The notes under the pieces were generated by a model. The model did no database searches. It worked only from the letters and a program-made list of their open reading frames with translations, and was not told where the DNA came from. This document shows, piece after piece, positions 9,693-18,167 of a stretch of 64,000 nt of DNA. The stretch is from Planctomycetota bacterium. GTDB taxonomy: Bacteria; Planctomycetota; Phycisphaerae; Phycisphaerales; SM1A02. The DNA is taken from assembly GCA_003671025.1 (NCBI GenBank), contig QWPW01000002.1, positions 85,249 through 149,248 of the forward strand, given 5' to 3'. Position 1 is the stretch's first letter, and each line of letters opens with the position of its first letter. The translations under genes were made by a program, and so were the position numbers.

Positions 9693-10106
9693 TCAGAAGA
9701 ACGCGTGGGCGCGCTTCATGAGCAACTGCTCCTCATCACTGGTGAATGTGCGTTGCGCACGAGTCGCGACGCCGAGTGTTCCCATGATGTCGCCGCTTGC
9801 GCTGAGCACGGGAACACACACGCTGCCTGCGAGGCCCGTCTCTTTTGCGCCCAGGCGAACATCGCCCGACGTGTCTTGCTGAATGTTGCACGAGTTCACC
9901 GCGCATTTGCGTTGCGCGGCGAGCCCCGCCATGCCCTTGCCCAGCGGAACCACGCGCGCCAGTTCCAGCACATGCGCGGGAATCCCGATCCCTACTCGCA
10001 AATGCAACGCGCCATCGGCGGCGATCACATGAAACGTGCCGCTTTCCGCATGAAACTCGGCAAGAATCGCGGCGAGCGTATTGAGGTCCGCATCAGAAAA
10101 AGTCAT
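9693..10106 (-). CDS. GAF-domain protein
   Basis: A 137-residue single-domain GAF protein. The features are MTFSDADLNTLAAILAEF, then LHLRVGIGIPAHVLE, PLGKGMAGLAAQ (the usual GxGxxG turn), a Cys-containing stretch CAVNSCNIQQD, and SVCVPVLSASGDIMGTLGVAT, where GAF domains normally read xPixxxgxxiGvlxv. Free-standing GAF proteins bind small ligands or act as methionine sulfoxide reductases of the fRMsr type; the two Cys near residues 73 and 77 are not in the standard fRMsr spacing, so I do not make that call. The ATG at 10106 is chosen because residues upstream of it do not align with the family. Ligand unknown. Confidence 0.78.
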   Translation of the reverse strand: MTFSDADLNTLAAILAEFHAESGTFHVIAADGALHLRVGIGIPAHVLELARVVPLGKGMAGLAAQRKCAVNSCNIQQDTSGDVRLGAKETGLAGSVCVPVLSASGDIMGTLGVATRAQRTFTSDEEQLLMKRAHAFF

Positions 10107-10151
10107 GCGGTGAGTGTAATCAATGACTGATCCGCTGTTGCGCGTCACTCA

Positions 10152-10377
10152 TTACGCGTCGAGCTCGTAGGCACGGAGTAACACCGCGCGCGCGAGTTCG
10201 AGCAACGCATCGCAGATCGGTCGCAGATACGCCTTCGCAAGTGGAAACTGCGCGACGAAGACTTCGTCACAGTTTTTTGACGGCCTTCATCGCGGCTTTC
10301 GCTGGAGATTTCGCAGGACTCGCAGCGACTGCGCGTGACGGAGTCTTGGTGCTCGCGGCGCGTTGTGGATTGCTCAT
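10152..10377 (-). pseudogene. Small Lys/Ala-rich gene, apparently frameshifted at a run of six A
   Basis: On the minus strand an ATG at 10377 opens a 36-codon frame (MSNPQRAASTKTPSRAVAAS, then SPAKSPAKAAMKAVKKL) that ends at 10267. One base earlier in phase, the sequence continues as DEVFVAQFPLAKAYLRPICD and ALLELARAVLLRAYELDA, ending with TAA at 10152-10154. The second half looks like real protein but has no start codon of its own. Removing one base from the six-A run at the join would give a single ORF of about 74 codons. This is either a recent frameshift, a sequencing or assembly error in the homopolymer, or a +1 recoding site. The basic Lys-Ala N-terminus resembles small DNA-binding or histone-H1-like tails, but I do not assign a function. 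Confidence 0.42.
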
Positions 10378-10428
10378 GACTCAAGCTGCCTTGTGGAAAA
10401 AGTCCACGGGCACAGCGTGCGAACCCGC

Positions 10429-12408
10429 TCAATCAAGCGGACGGCCATCCCAACGCACGAACGATTCAATCGCCGCGTACTCCGCCAATCCCAAGCCGTC
10501 GTACACCTTGGCGGTGTTGGCATTGCGTTGCTCGGCGCGTTCCCAAAACTCACGCTCGTCGGCGCCGGGAAAGAGCGCGCGATCCTTCTGCGATTGATGC
10601 TTGAAGATCGCGGTGCGCTTGCGCGCCACTTCGTCGGGCGAGAGCGGCACGGCCATTTCGGTTTGCTCGACGTCCCACTCTTGCCATGCGCCGCGATAGA
10701 GCCACGTGGTGCACTCACTCATCCATGATTCGCCAACACACTCACGCAGCGCCTGGAAAATCGCCGCCAGACACACGCGATGCGTTCCATGAGGATCACT
10801 GAGATCGCCCGCCGCGTACACCTGATGCGGCTTCACCGAGCGCAACAACGCCTTCACGATTTCGATGTCGTCAGTGCCGAGCGGCTTCTTGCGCACGCGA
10901 CCGGTTTCGTAAAACGGCATGTCTAAGAAATGCAGTCGCTCTTCGGGAACTCCGCAGTAAATGCCCGCGGCCTTGGCCTCGCCTTTGCGAATGAGACCCT
11001 TGAGTCGTTGCACTTCAGGCGGATCAAGTTCGCCGGGACGCTTGGACATCAAGATGCGCGCAACGTCGTCACCGAGGCGCTGGGTCTTGTCGCCTTCGAA
11101 ACCAAACATGGCGTTGAAGTCGGCGGCGAAATCGAGGAAGCGCAGCGCTTCGGCATCAAACACCGCGATATTGCCCGATGTTTGATAGGCGACATGAACC
11201 TCATGACCTTGATCGACGAGGCGAATGAATGTTCCGCCCATCGAAATCACATCGTCATCAGGATGCGGCGAGAAGATGAGCACGCGCTTGGGGAAGACAT
11301 CGTCGCCGGGACGATCGATATCACCAGACTGTTTGCGCGCGCTGGGTTTTCCGCCCGGCCAACCGGTGATGGTGCGCTGCAGTTCGCGAAACACGGAGAT
11401 GTTGAGGTCGTACGCGCGTCCACGCAGCGCGATGAGATCTTGGAGGTGATGCTCGTTGTAATCCTCGGCGGTGAGTTTGAGGATCGCCTTGTTGGTCGTG
11501 CGCGACAACCAAATCACGGCCTTGCGCGCCAGTGCATCGGTCCACTCGAGATCATGCGCGGATGAACACCACGGCGCCTTGCATCGCTCGATTTCTGCGG
11601 CGGCGGCGCGATCGAGATACACCTGAGCATTGGGATGTTCTTGCAAGAAGCTCGCGGCCACCGCATTGGTGATCGCGCCTTCAACCGCGCGCGCGACTAC
11701 TGGCGCTTTGCCCTCACCAAACGCAATCATCACCACGCGCTTCGCTTCGAGGATCGTGCCCACACCCATAGTCACTGCGCGTGAGGGAACATTTTCTTCG
11801 CCGAAGAAATCGCTCGCGGCATCTTTGCGGGTGACGCTGTCGAGGGTGATGACGCGCGTGCGACTCTCGCGCGAAGAGCCGGGTTCGTTGAAACCGATAT
11901 GGCCAGTTCGCCCGATTCCCAGCAGCTGCAGGTCGATTCCGCCCGCCGCGCGAATCGCGCGCTCGTAGCGTTCACACATGGCGCGCACATCATCTTCCGC
12001 CGCGGTGCCGTCAGGAATGTGCGCATTGGCGGGATCGATGTCCACGCGATCAAAGAGATGCTCGCGCATAAATCGGTGATAGCTCTGCAAGTCGCATGGC
12101 TGCATCGGCCAGTACTCATCGAGATTGAATGTCACCACGTTGGCAAACGAGAGGCCATCTTCGCGATGAAGTCGCACCAATTCTTCGTAGACACCAGTTG
12201 GTGTCGAACCAGTCGCGAGTCCGAGGACGCACTGCTCTCCCCTCGCGGCTTTGGCACGGATGAGTTGCGCAATCTCGCTCGCCACCGTCACCGAAACTTC
12301 CTTGGCGCGATCAAACACGCGCGTGATGATGCGCTCGGCGGGAGAAGGGATTTCGTAATACGACGGGACTGCAGTTTTAGTCACAGGTTTCGATTCGATG
12401 GTGGCCAT
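10429..12408 (-). CDS. nagB: Glucosamine-6-phosphate deaminase fused to a PIG-L/LmbE-type deacetylase domain
   Basis: A 659-residue two-domain protein. Residues 20-330 are a NagB deaminase, which turns glucosamine-6-phosphate into fructose-6-phosphate and ammonia: GLATGSTPTGVYEEL (63-77), NLDEYW with Asp97 for proton transfer, and LGIGRTGHIGFNEP (163-176) with His170 and Glu175. In the classical enzyme this loop reads GNDGH; here Arg-Thr replaces Asn-Asp. Residues 374-659 form a PIG-L deacetylase-like domain with the zinc motif SPHPDDD (380-386) and DPHGTH further on. The same domain pairing is known from long NagB proteins of Bacteroidetes. The ATG at 12408 gives MATIESKPVTKT; an upstream in-frame start would add 17 residues. 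It suggests amino-sugar catabolism from chitin, peptidoglycan or glycans. Confidence 0.92.
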   Translation of the reverse strand: MATIESKPVTKTAVPSYYEIPSPAERIITRVFDRAKEVSVTVASEIAQLIRAKAARGEQCVLGLATGSTPTGVYEELVRLHREDGLSFANVVTFNLDEYWPMQPCDLQSYHRFMREHLFDRVDIDPANAHIPDGTAAEDDVRAMCERYERAIRAAGGIDLQLLGIGRTGHIGFNEPGSSRESRTRVITLDSVTRKDAASDFFGEENVPSRAVTMGVGTILEAKRVVMIAFGEGKAPVVARAVEGAITNAVAASFLQEHPNAQVYLDRAAAAEIERCKAPWCSSAHDLEWTDALARKAVIWLSRTTNKAILKLTAEDYNEHHLQDLIALRGRAYDLNISVFRELQRTITGWPGGKPSARKQSGDIDRPGDDVFPKRVLIFSPHPDDDVISMGGTFIRLVDQGHEVHVAYQTSGNIAVFDAEALRFLDFAADFNAMFGFEGDKTQRLGDDVARILMSKRPGELDPPEVQRLKGLIRKGEAKAAGIYCGVPEERLHFLDMPFYETGRVRKKPLGTDDIEIVKALLRSVKPHQVYAAGDLSDPHGTHRVCLAAIFQALRECVGESWMSECTTWLYRGAWQEWDVEQTEMAVPLSPDEVARKRTAIFKHQSQKDRALFPGADEREFWERAEQRNANTAKVYDGLGLAEYAAIESFVRWDGRPLD

Positions 12409-12455
12409 GTGGTTGCCCGTGTTGCTGCTCGTGATGTTGCTGTTGCCTAAACGTG

Positions 12456-13622
12456 TCAAAGCGCGCGCGCGGCAAGAACATATCCGTCATACGCCGCGCG
12501 AACTTCGCGCATCGAGTCGCCGCCAAACTTATCGAGAAACGCGCGTGCAATCTCGAAGGCAACGGCGTTCTCCATCACCACGCTTGCGGCCGCGACCGCG
12601 CTGACATCGCTTCGTTCGTAGGCGCTCGACGCGGGCGCGTGGGTGATGAATTCAACACTGGGCATTCCGCGCAGCAAAGTCGAAATCGGTTTCATGGTGC
12701 CGCGCACGACCACAGGCATGCCGTTGGTCATGCCGCCTTCGAGTCCGCCCGCGTTGTTCGAGGGACGCACGAAGCCCAAATGCGACTGCGCGCGCAGTGC
12801 CTCGTCAAAGGTGATGGGGTCGTGCACCGCGCTGCCAAAGCGCGCCGCGCACTCGCGACCGAGACCGATCTCAACTGCTTTGAACGCTTGAATTCCCATC
12901 ACCGCAAACGCGAGTCGCGCGTCGAGACGATCGTCCCAATTCATGCACGAACCCAATCCTGGTGGACATCCAAACACGTGCACTTCGCACCAACCACCAA
13001 CGGTGTCCTTCTCAACCTTGGCGCGATGAATCAACTCGACGAGCTGCGCGTCAACGATTGGATCGGGGCAATACACATCACTCGCATCGCGCAGACGGAC
13101 CAGTTCGTCGAGCTCTGATTCATGAATCTCGCGCGTGCTGTTCACATCGATTGCGCCGCGCACAAATCCAAACACGCGAATGCCAAACGCATCGAGCACG
13201 CTGCGTGCCACTGCGCCGGCCGCAACACGCGCAGCCGTTTCGCGCGCACTCGCACGCTCCAGTGTGCTGCGGCAATCGGGCGTGAGATATTTGAGACTGC
13301 CCGCAAGATCCGCGTGACCGGGCCGCGGCCGCGTGATGCTGGGAGTCTTCACGCTGTCGTCGATGCGACTGTCTTTGTTGGCGACGCGCAACGCAATGGG
13401 TGAACCGATGGTCTTTCCTTGGCGCAATCCGCCGAGAAACTCGACCACATCGGTTTCCATCTTCTGCCGCGCACCGCGTCCGTATCCACCTTGACGGCGG
13501 GACAATTCGTGATTCACACGCGCGCTGTCAATCACAACATCGCTGGGCATTCCATCGATGATCGCGACGAGCGCGGGTCCGTGTGATTCACCTGCAGTTT
13601 GATATCGAAGCGGTCGAGCCAT
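12456..13622 (-). CDS. aroC: Chorismate synthase
   Basis: A 388-residue chorismate synthase, which makes chorismate from 5-enolpyruvylshikimate-3-phosphate with reduced FMN in the last common step of aromatic amino acid synthesis. The N-terminus MARPLRYQTAGESHGPALVA carries the first family signature with the catalytic His. GYGRGARQKMETD is the second conserved block, and RPRPGHADLAGSLKY and ARETAARVAAGAVAR are the following ones; GGLEGGMTNG occurs near residue 285. Length is normal for the long, bacterial form. It lies just upstream of nagB on the same strand (47 bases between), but the two functions are unrelated. No other shikimate genes are nearby. Confidence 0.95.
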   Translation of the reverse strand: MARPLRYQTAGESHGPALVAIIDGMPSDVVIDSARVNHELSRRQGGYGRGARQKMETDVVEFLGGLRQGKTIGSPIALRVANKDSRIDDSVKTPSITRPRPGHADLAGSLKYLTPDCRSTLERASARETAARVAAGAVARSVLDAFGIRVFGFVRGAIDVNSTREIHESELDELVRLRDASDVYCPDPIVDAQLVELIHRAKVEKDTVGGWCEVHVFGCPPGLGSCMNWDDRLDARLAFAVMGIQAFKAVEIGLGRECAARFGSAVHDPITFDEALRAQSHLGFVRPSNNAGGLEGGMTNGMPVVVRGTMKPISTLLRGMPSVEFITHAPASSAYERSDVSAVAAASVVMENAVAFEIARAFLDKFGGDSMREVRAAYDGYVLAARAL

Positions 13623-13730
13623 CGACGGATTGTGGCGGTTTCGCTGCGCGCGCGCTATGCCCTCACGCAGCGAATCAACTGATCACTCCGCGATTCGATG
13701 CGTGCACACATGGAGGGCGCGCGGCTTCGC

Positions 13731-14963
13731 TCACTTCTCCGCGATCAACTTCCAGATGGAGCCGGGGTTGTTGCGCTCTTGTCCGCCATCGAATGCGGTC
13801 ACGATGAGCGTGCCGTCATTCAACGCGTCGATCGACGCGATCAACGCGGCGCGCTTCTGCGTGAGAACGACGGGCTTAGTGGGCACGCCGTCGATCATGC
13901 GAATCCCCCACACTGTGCCGTACTGAAAGTCGGCGTAGACATAGACACCATCGAGTTCAGGAGTCGCAGCGCCGCGATAAACGCGACCACCAGTCACCGA
14001 AACGCCTTCGCGATGGTGATACTCAATGACGGGTTCTTTGAAGGGACCAACACCTTTGCCGCCAGTGAATGCGCGTGTGCCTTCGCGCGCATTCCACCCG
14101 TAATTTCCGCCCTTTTCGATGATGTCGATCTCTTCCCAAATGTTCTGACCGACATCGCCCGCCCACAGTAGACCGGTCTTCGAGTCAAACGCCATGCGCC
14201 AAATGTTGCGCAGACCGAGCGCCCAGATTTCTGGCTTCGCTCCAGCCGTTGCAACGAACGGATTGTCCGCGGGGATGGCGTAAGGCGCACCATCGTCACC
14301 CTTGCGCGACACATCAATGCGCAGCACTTTGCCTAAGAACGTCGACATCGACTGGCTGTTGTGATGCGGATCATCGGCCGCACCACCATCGCCTAGCGAG
14401 AGGTAAAGAAATCCATCGGGACCAAAGTTGATCGAGCCGCCGTTGTGATTCGAGTATGGCTGCGCTTGGGTGATCAACACCTCTTCGCTGGCTGGATCGA
14501 TGGTGATGCCATCTGCACTCACCGCGAAGCGCGACAGGATGGAACGGCGCGGCTTGTTCGCCGTGTAGTAGAGGTAAACCTCTTTTTTCGTGGGGAAATC
14601 AGGAGAAAACGCGACCGAGAGCAGACCCTCTTCGTTTCCGCCATCGTTCACGCGCGCCTTGATGTCGAGCACGATGGTCGGCGCCGCCGAACCTGAATCG
14701 TTCGCGTCCACCATCAAGATGCGACCCGCTTGCTCGACGATGTACAGATGCGCGGGATCGGTCGGTAGCTGCAACGATTGAATCGGTCGCAGCAGTGCCA
14801 ACTCGGGGAGCATGCGCACCCACTGCAACTTCGGAATCGGCGCGCCTTCTGCGAACACCTGCGCCGGTGCAGTCGCCCGTTTTGGCGCGCTGACTGGTGG
14901 CTTCGCGGTGTCTTGCGAAAGAGTGGTGAGCGTGAGGGTGAGTGCGAAAAGAGTTTCGAGCAT
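13731..14963 (-). CDS. PQQ-dependent sugar dehydrogenase-like protein (glucose/sorbosone dehydrogenase fold)
   Basis: A 410-residue secreted six-bladed propeller enzyme of the soluble glucose/aldose sugar dehydrogenase (sorbosone dehydrogenase) family, which oxidises aldoses using PQQ. A signal peptide covers the first 17 or so residues (MLETLFALTLTLTTLSQD). Then come LFIVEQ-like LYIVEQAGRI, NEEGLLSVAFSPDF, NHNGGSINFGPDGFLYLSLG with the likely catalytic His, GDGGAADDP, GLRNIWRMAFD, GDVGQNIWEEID and NYGWNAREG. All of these are expected blocks for the family. The gene is divergent from a DUF1080 gene, a pairing often met in planctomycetes. Planctomycete members are often of unproven substrate, and PQQ synthesis genes are not in the window. 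Confidence 0.88.
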   Translation of the reverse strand: MLETLFALTLTLTTLSQDTAKPPVSAPKRATAPAQVFAEGAPIPKLQWVRMLPELALLRPIQSLQLPTDPAHLYIVEQAGRILMVDANDSGSAAPTIVLDIKARVNDGGNEEGLLSVAFSPDFPTKKEVYLYYTANKPRRSILSRFAVSADGITIDPASEEVLITQAQPYSNHNGGSINFGPDGFLYLSLGDGGAADDPHHNSQSMSTFLGKVLRIDVSRKGDDGAPYAIPADNPFVATAGAKPEIWALGLRNIWRMAFDSKTGLLWAGDVGQNIWEEIDIIEKGGNYGWNAREGTRAFTGGKGVGPFKEPVIEYHHREGVSVTGGRVYRGAATPELDGVYVYADFQYGTVWGIRMIDGVPTKPVVLTQKRAALIASIDALNDGTLIVTAFDGGQERNNPGSIWKLIAEK

Positions 14964-15048
14964 GGCGCGCTTTCAGTTGGGAATACAGAGCGTGGATCCT
15001 AACTTATAGGCATCGAAACTAGGCGCAGATGTTTCTTACACTTCGCGC

Positions 15049-15735
15049 ATGCTCACGATCCACTCGCTGTTGACGCTCGTCGCACTTCCCATCGCCGCCG
15101 CGCTTGCTCCACCTCCATCGATTGCGCCTCAAGTTGTCGCGATTGATGCGACGAAAGAAACCAGTGAGGGCTTCGTCGCGATTTTCGACGGGAAAACGCT
15201 GGAAAAATGGACGGGCGACAGCAAGGGATACAAAGTCGAAGAGGGCGCGATTGTGTGCCAGCCTGGTGGCACGAACCTCTTCACCGTGAGCGAGTACGGC
15301 GACTTCGAGTTGCGCTTTGAGTTCCAGTTGAGTGCGGGCGCAAACAACGGCATCGCGTTGCGCGCGCCTCTCGAAGGTGATCCTGCGTACGCGGGCTTCG
15401 AGTCACAAATCCTCGACAACAGCGCTGATATGTACAAGGACCTCAAAGCGTGGCAATACCACGGTTCGCTTTACGGAGTGGCCGCGGCCACCGCGAATGC
15501 GCTGAAGCCAGTGGGCGAGTGGAACAGTGAATCGATCACCATGAAGGGATCGATCGTGAAGATCCAAGTCAACGGCGTGACCATCGTTGATGTTGATCTC
15601 GCCAAAGTCGCGCCTGAAGGCAAGACCGTCAGCGAAAACAAAGTGAATGGACTCACGCGCGCCAAAGGACACATCGGCTTCTGCGGTCACGGCGATCGCG
15701 TGGCCTATCGCAATCTGCGCGTTCGTTCGATGTGA
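15049..15735 (+). CDS. DUF1080-family secreted protein (3-keto-glucoside hydrolase-like, LamG-type fold)
   Basis: A 228-residue protein with a signal peptide (MLTIHSLLTLVALPIAAALA) and one DUF1080 domain, a concanavalin-like jelly roll. Characteristic blocks are FVAIFDGKTLEKWTG, FELRFEFQLSAGANNGIALR (the NNGI block is diagnostic) and YAGFESQILDN. Members have been shown to hydrolyse 3-keto-glycosides, and in planctomycetes they usually travel with GFO/IDH/MocA oxidoreductases or sugar dehydrogenases. Here the divergent neighbour is a PQQ sugar dehydrogenase-like gene, which would suit oxidation-assisted glycan cleavage. Acts outside the cytoplasm. Substrate is not predictable from sequence. 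Confidence 0.85.
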   Translation: MLTIHSLLTLVALPIAAALAPPPSIAPQVVAIDATKETSEGFVAIFDGKTLEKWTGDSKGYKVEEGAIVCQPGGTNLFTVSEYGDFELRFEFQLSAGANNGIALRAPLEGDPAYAGFESQILDNSADMYKDLKAWQYHGSLYGVAAATANALKPVGEWNSESITMKGSIVKIQVNGVTIVDVDLAKVAPEGKTVSENKVNGLTRAKGHIGFCGHGDRVAYRNLRVRSM

Positions 15736-15777
15736 CGATGTGCCATCTGTCGCACAGTGCGATGCGATGATCGTCGC

Positions 15778-16857
15778 TCACACCACGTAGTACTGACCGA
15801 AGCGATTGCTGATGAAATCGTCGTAGCGCACATCTTCCATGCGCACGAGACCCTTTTGTGGAAGTTGGTCATCCTTGAGCAGATCGAGCATCGCGCACAC
15901 GCCCGCGGCGGTGGTGATCTGGATGCCCGTCCAATGCTTGCCGTTGATCTCACGACCAGGAACGCGGCGCGCATCGCTCTTTTCCACGAGTTTTCCCGCC
16001 TCAATGCCGATGGCTACGCACACGATGACGATCACATCTTGCTGCGTCGCGGGAATTGCGCGCTCAAAGATGGTGCAGAGTTCTTCGCGATGATCGATGA
16101 AGCCCAAGTCGTGCAGCAGGAACTTCATGAGTTTGCAGTGGCCGGGATAGCGCACTGTCTTGTAGTTCACGTTGCGCGCGCGCCCTTGCAGCGACTCGCC
16201 CAAAGAACCGAGTCCACCTGAAGTATTGAACGCCTCGTACATCGTGCCATCGATGGTGAACTCTTCGAGATTCTCCAGTGCGGGCAGCAGTGTCATCTTG
16301 CCGTCGACCAGCGCCTCGCACGGATTGCAGTACTCGTTGATCAAACCGTCGGTCGACCACGTGAGGTTGTACTTGAGTTGATTGGTAGGCGATTGCGGCA
16401 GCGCGCCGACGCGACAACGCAACTCGTGAATCGAAGTCATCTGCTTCGCCAAGTGATTGGCCGCAATAGTGATGAAGCCCGGAGCCAAACCGCACTGCGG
16501 AATGAACGCGGTCGACGCGCCCTGCGCGAGCGCCATCACCGACTTGGTGACTGCAACGTCTTCGGTGAGGTCGAGGTAATGCGCGCCCTGCTCTTTCGCG
16601 CATTGCGCGATGAGCGTGTTGCAAAAGAATGGCGCGCACGAGATCACTGCCCACGCGCCCTTGAGTGTCGCGTCGAGGTCACTCTTCTTAGAGAAGTCGA
16701 TGGTCGCGCCGGTCGCACCTGAGAGATCCGAAATCGCCGAGCTCCACGACGCCTCGTGCGCATCGACGATGTGCACCACGTAGTCGCCCGTCTGCGCCAA
16801 CAGATTCGCTGCCATTCGACCGATTTTGCCTGCTCCGATGATGACGACGTTTTTCAT
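15778..16857 (-). CDS. Saccharopine dehydrogenase family protein
   Basis: A 359-residue NAD(P)-dependent oxidoreductase of the saccharopine dehydrogenase / lysine 6-dehydrogenase superfamily. The N-terminal Rossmann motif is MKNVVIIGAGKIGRMAANLL with the GxGxxG turn. The conserved middle block AFIPQCGLAPGFITIAANHL lies near residue 120, and KTVRYPGHCKLMKFLLHDLG and an EREINGKHW-like segment follow. This is the single-domain form, not the fungal or animal fusion. Close relatives act on saccharopine, carboxyspermidine or lysine, and I cannot choose between them. The gene stands alone, 104 bases from the chemosensory operon whose last gene ends at 16962. Confidence 0.85.
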   Translation of the reverse strand: MKNVVIIGAGKIGRMAANLLAQTGDYVVHIVDAHEASWSSAISDLSGATGATIDFSKKSDLDATLKGAWAVISCAPFFCNTLIAQCAKEQGAHYLDLTEDVAVTKSVMALAQGASTAFIPQCGLAPGFITIAANHLAKQMTSIHELRCRVGALPQSPTNQLKYNLTWSTDGLINEYCNPCEALVDGKMTLLPALENLEEFTIDGTMYEAFNTSGGLGSLGESLQGRARNVNYKTVRYPGHCKLMKFLLHDLGFIDHREELCTIFERAIPATQQDVIVIVCVAIGIEAGKLVEKSDARRVPGREINGKHWTGIQITTAAGVCAMLDLLKDDQLPQKGLVRMEDVRYDDFISNRFGQYYVV

Positions 16858-16961
16858 GATGCGCTCGTGAGTTCAATTCTGAATGCGAAGTGTCGTTGAG
16901 TGATGAGTTGCCGCGATGCGGGACGACAAGAGTAGACACATTGATCGACCGTGCCCTCAAC

Positions 16962-18167
16962 TCATTTGAACCGAAACTCAATCACTGAAAAATCGTCGTC
17001 CCACGTCACCGGCGCGCCGTTATGGCCCGTAGTTGCATCGGGTGCGAGCCCCTTGCCTTCGAGCATGACCCGCGTTGTTTCCGCGACCAATGCATCGAGA
17101 ATTCCCGGGCCCGCGTGATGGCGAAGAAATGCTTCAAGGTTCTCCAAACCCCAGATTCCCCCGCCTTTCAGATGCAATTCGAACACGCCGTCGGAGTAGA
17201 GATAGAGACGATCTCCCGCTTCGATGGTGATGCGTTCGGTGGGCGCGATGTACTCCTCGGTCACTCCCACCATGTAAGTGGTTGATTCGAGCGTGATCAG
17301 TTTGTCGCCGCGCACGAGGTACGAAGGCGGATGTCCTCCACCCGACCAAGCGAGTTCACGAGTGCGACGGTTGTACACGCCGTACCACACTGTGAAATAC
17401 ATGCCGTCGTGACGAGACATGGGGAACGCAACATTGAGCGCGGCCAACACGCGCGAAGGATCGCACGCTTGTTCCTTCTCCAACGAACCAGACTTGATGA
17501 GGTTCATCGCCGACACACCCATGAGCGCTGGCCCCACGCCGTGGCCACTTACATCAAGCACGTACGCGGCGAGATGATCTTCGTCGATCCAGTGATAGCC
17601 AAACACATCACCACCGAGCGATTCACACGGAGCGAAGCGCCAATCCGCACTCACATCACCGTGCATCGGTGGATCAAGCAACGACTGCACATATTGCGCC
17701 GCCCGTTGAATCTCCGCCTTCATGTGCGCTTCACTCACGCGCAACGCTTCGAACGCGGCGTTGCGCTCGAGCTGCATGCGATATCCGTGCGAGTGATGAC
17801 GAATGCGCGCGACCAACTCCACAGGATGCGGGAGTTTCACCAGGTAATCGCTGGCGCCGCGCGCGAACGCGTCGGCCTTCACCGTCGCTTCTTCTTTACC
17901 CGTGAGCATGATCACGGGAACATCGCGCGTCGCTTCGTGATTGCGATATTGGGTGACCAGATCGAGGCCGTTTCCTGTGGGCATTTCGATGTCTTGCAAG
18001 ATCACCGTGGGGCGAAACTCACACGCCACCGCCAACGCCTGCTGACCATCCTGCACCGAGCGATACTCGCAATTTCCCTGCGAGAGAATCATGCGCCGCA
18101 CCGCTTCGCCCACGATCGCTTGATCATCAACAAGCAACACTCGATCAATAGTTTCAAACGCAGTCAT
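16962..18167 (-). CDS. Response regulator with PP2C/SpoIIE-type phosphatase output
   Basis: A 401-residue response regulator: receiver domain (about 8-130, DDQ acidic pocket, phospho-acceptor Asp59 in VILQDIEMP, Lys in DYLVKL), a helical linker with ERNAAFEALRVSEAHM, and a C-terminal PP2C/SpoIIE phosphatase domain. Metal-binding Asp residues are visible in SLGGDVFGY, LDVSGHGVGPALM, YSDGVFE and the final TWDDDFSVIEFRFK. Such RsbU-like proteins dephosphorylate an STAS anti-anti-sigma factor and so release a sigma factor, or act in similar partner switches. It is the last gene of the Wsp-like operon and overlaps cheB by 4 bases (18164-18167). It occupies the place where Wsp systems encode the GGDEF protein WspR. 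No STAS or anti-sigma gene lies in the window. Confidence 0.9.
   Translation of the reverse strand: MTAFETIDRVLLVDDQAIVGEAVRRMILSQGNCEYRSVQDGQQALAVACEFRPTVILQDIEMPTGNGLDLVTQYRNHEATRDVPVIMLTGKEEATVKADAFARGASDYLVKLPHPVELVARIRHHSHGYRMQLERNAAFEALRVSEAHMKAEIQRAAQYVQSLLDPPMHGDVSADWRFAPCESLGGDVFGYHWIDEDHLAAYVLDVSGHGVGPALMGVSAMNLIKSGSLEKEQACDPSRVLAALNVAFPMSRHDGMYFTVWYGVYNRRTRELAWSGGGHPPSYLVRGDKLITLESTTYMVGVTEEYIAPTERITIEAGDRLYLYSDGVFELHLKGGGIWGLENLEAFLRHHAGPGILDALVAETTRVMLEGKGLAPDATTGHNGAPVTWDDDFSVIEFRFK

Noticed and set aside
12453..13118. Long plus-strand frame opposite aroC
   Set aside because: Antisense shadow of chorismate synthase, rich in Arg and His with no motif.
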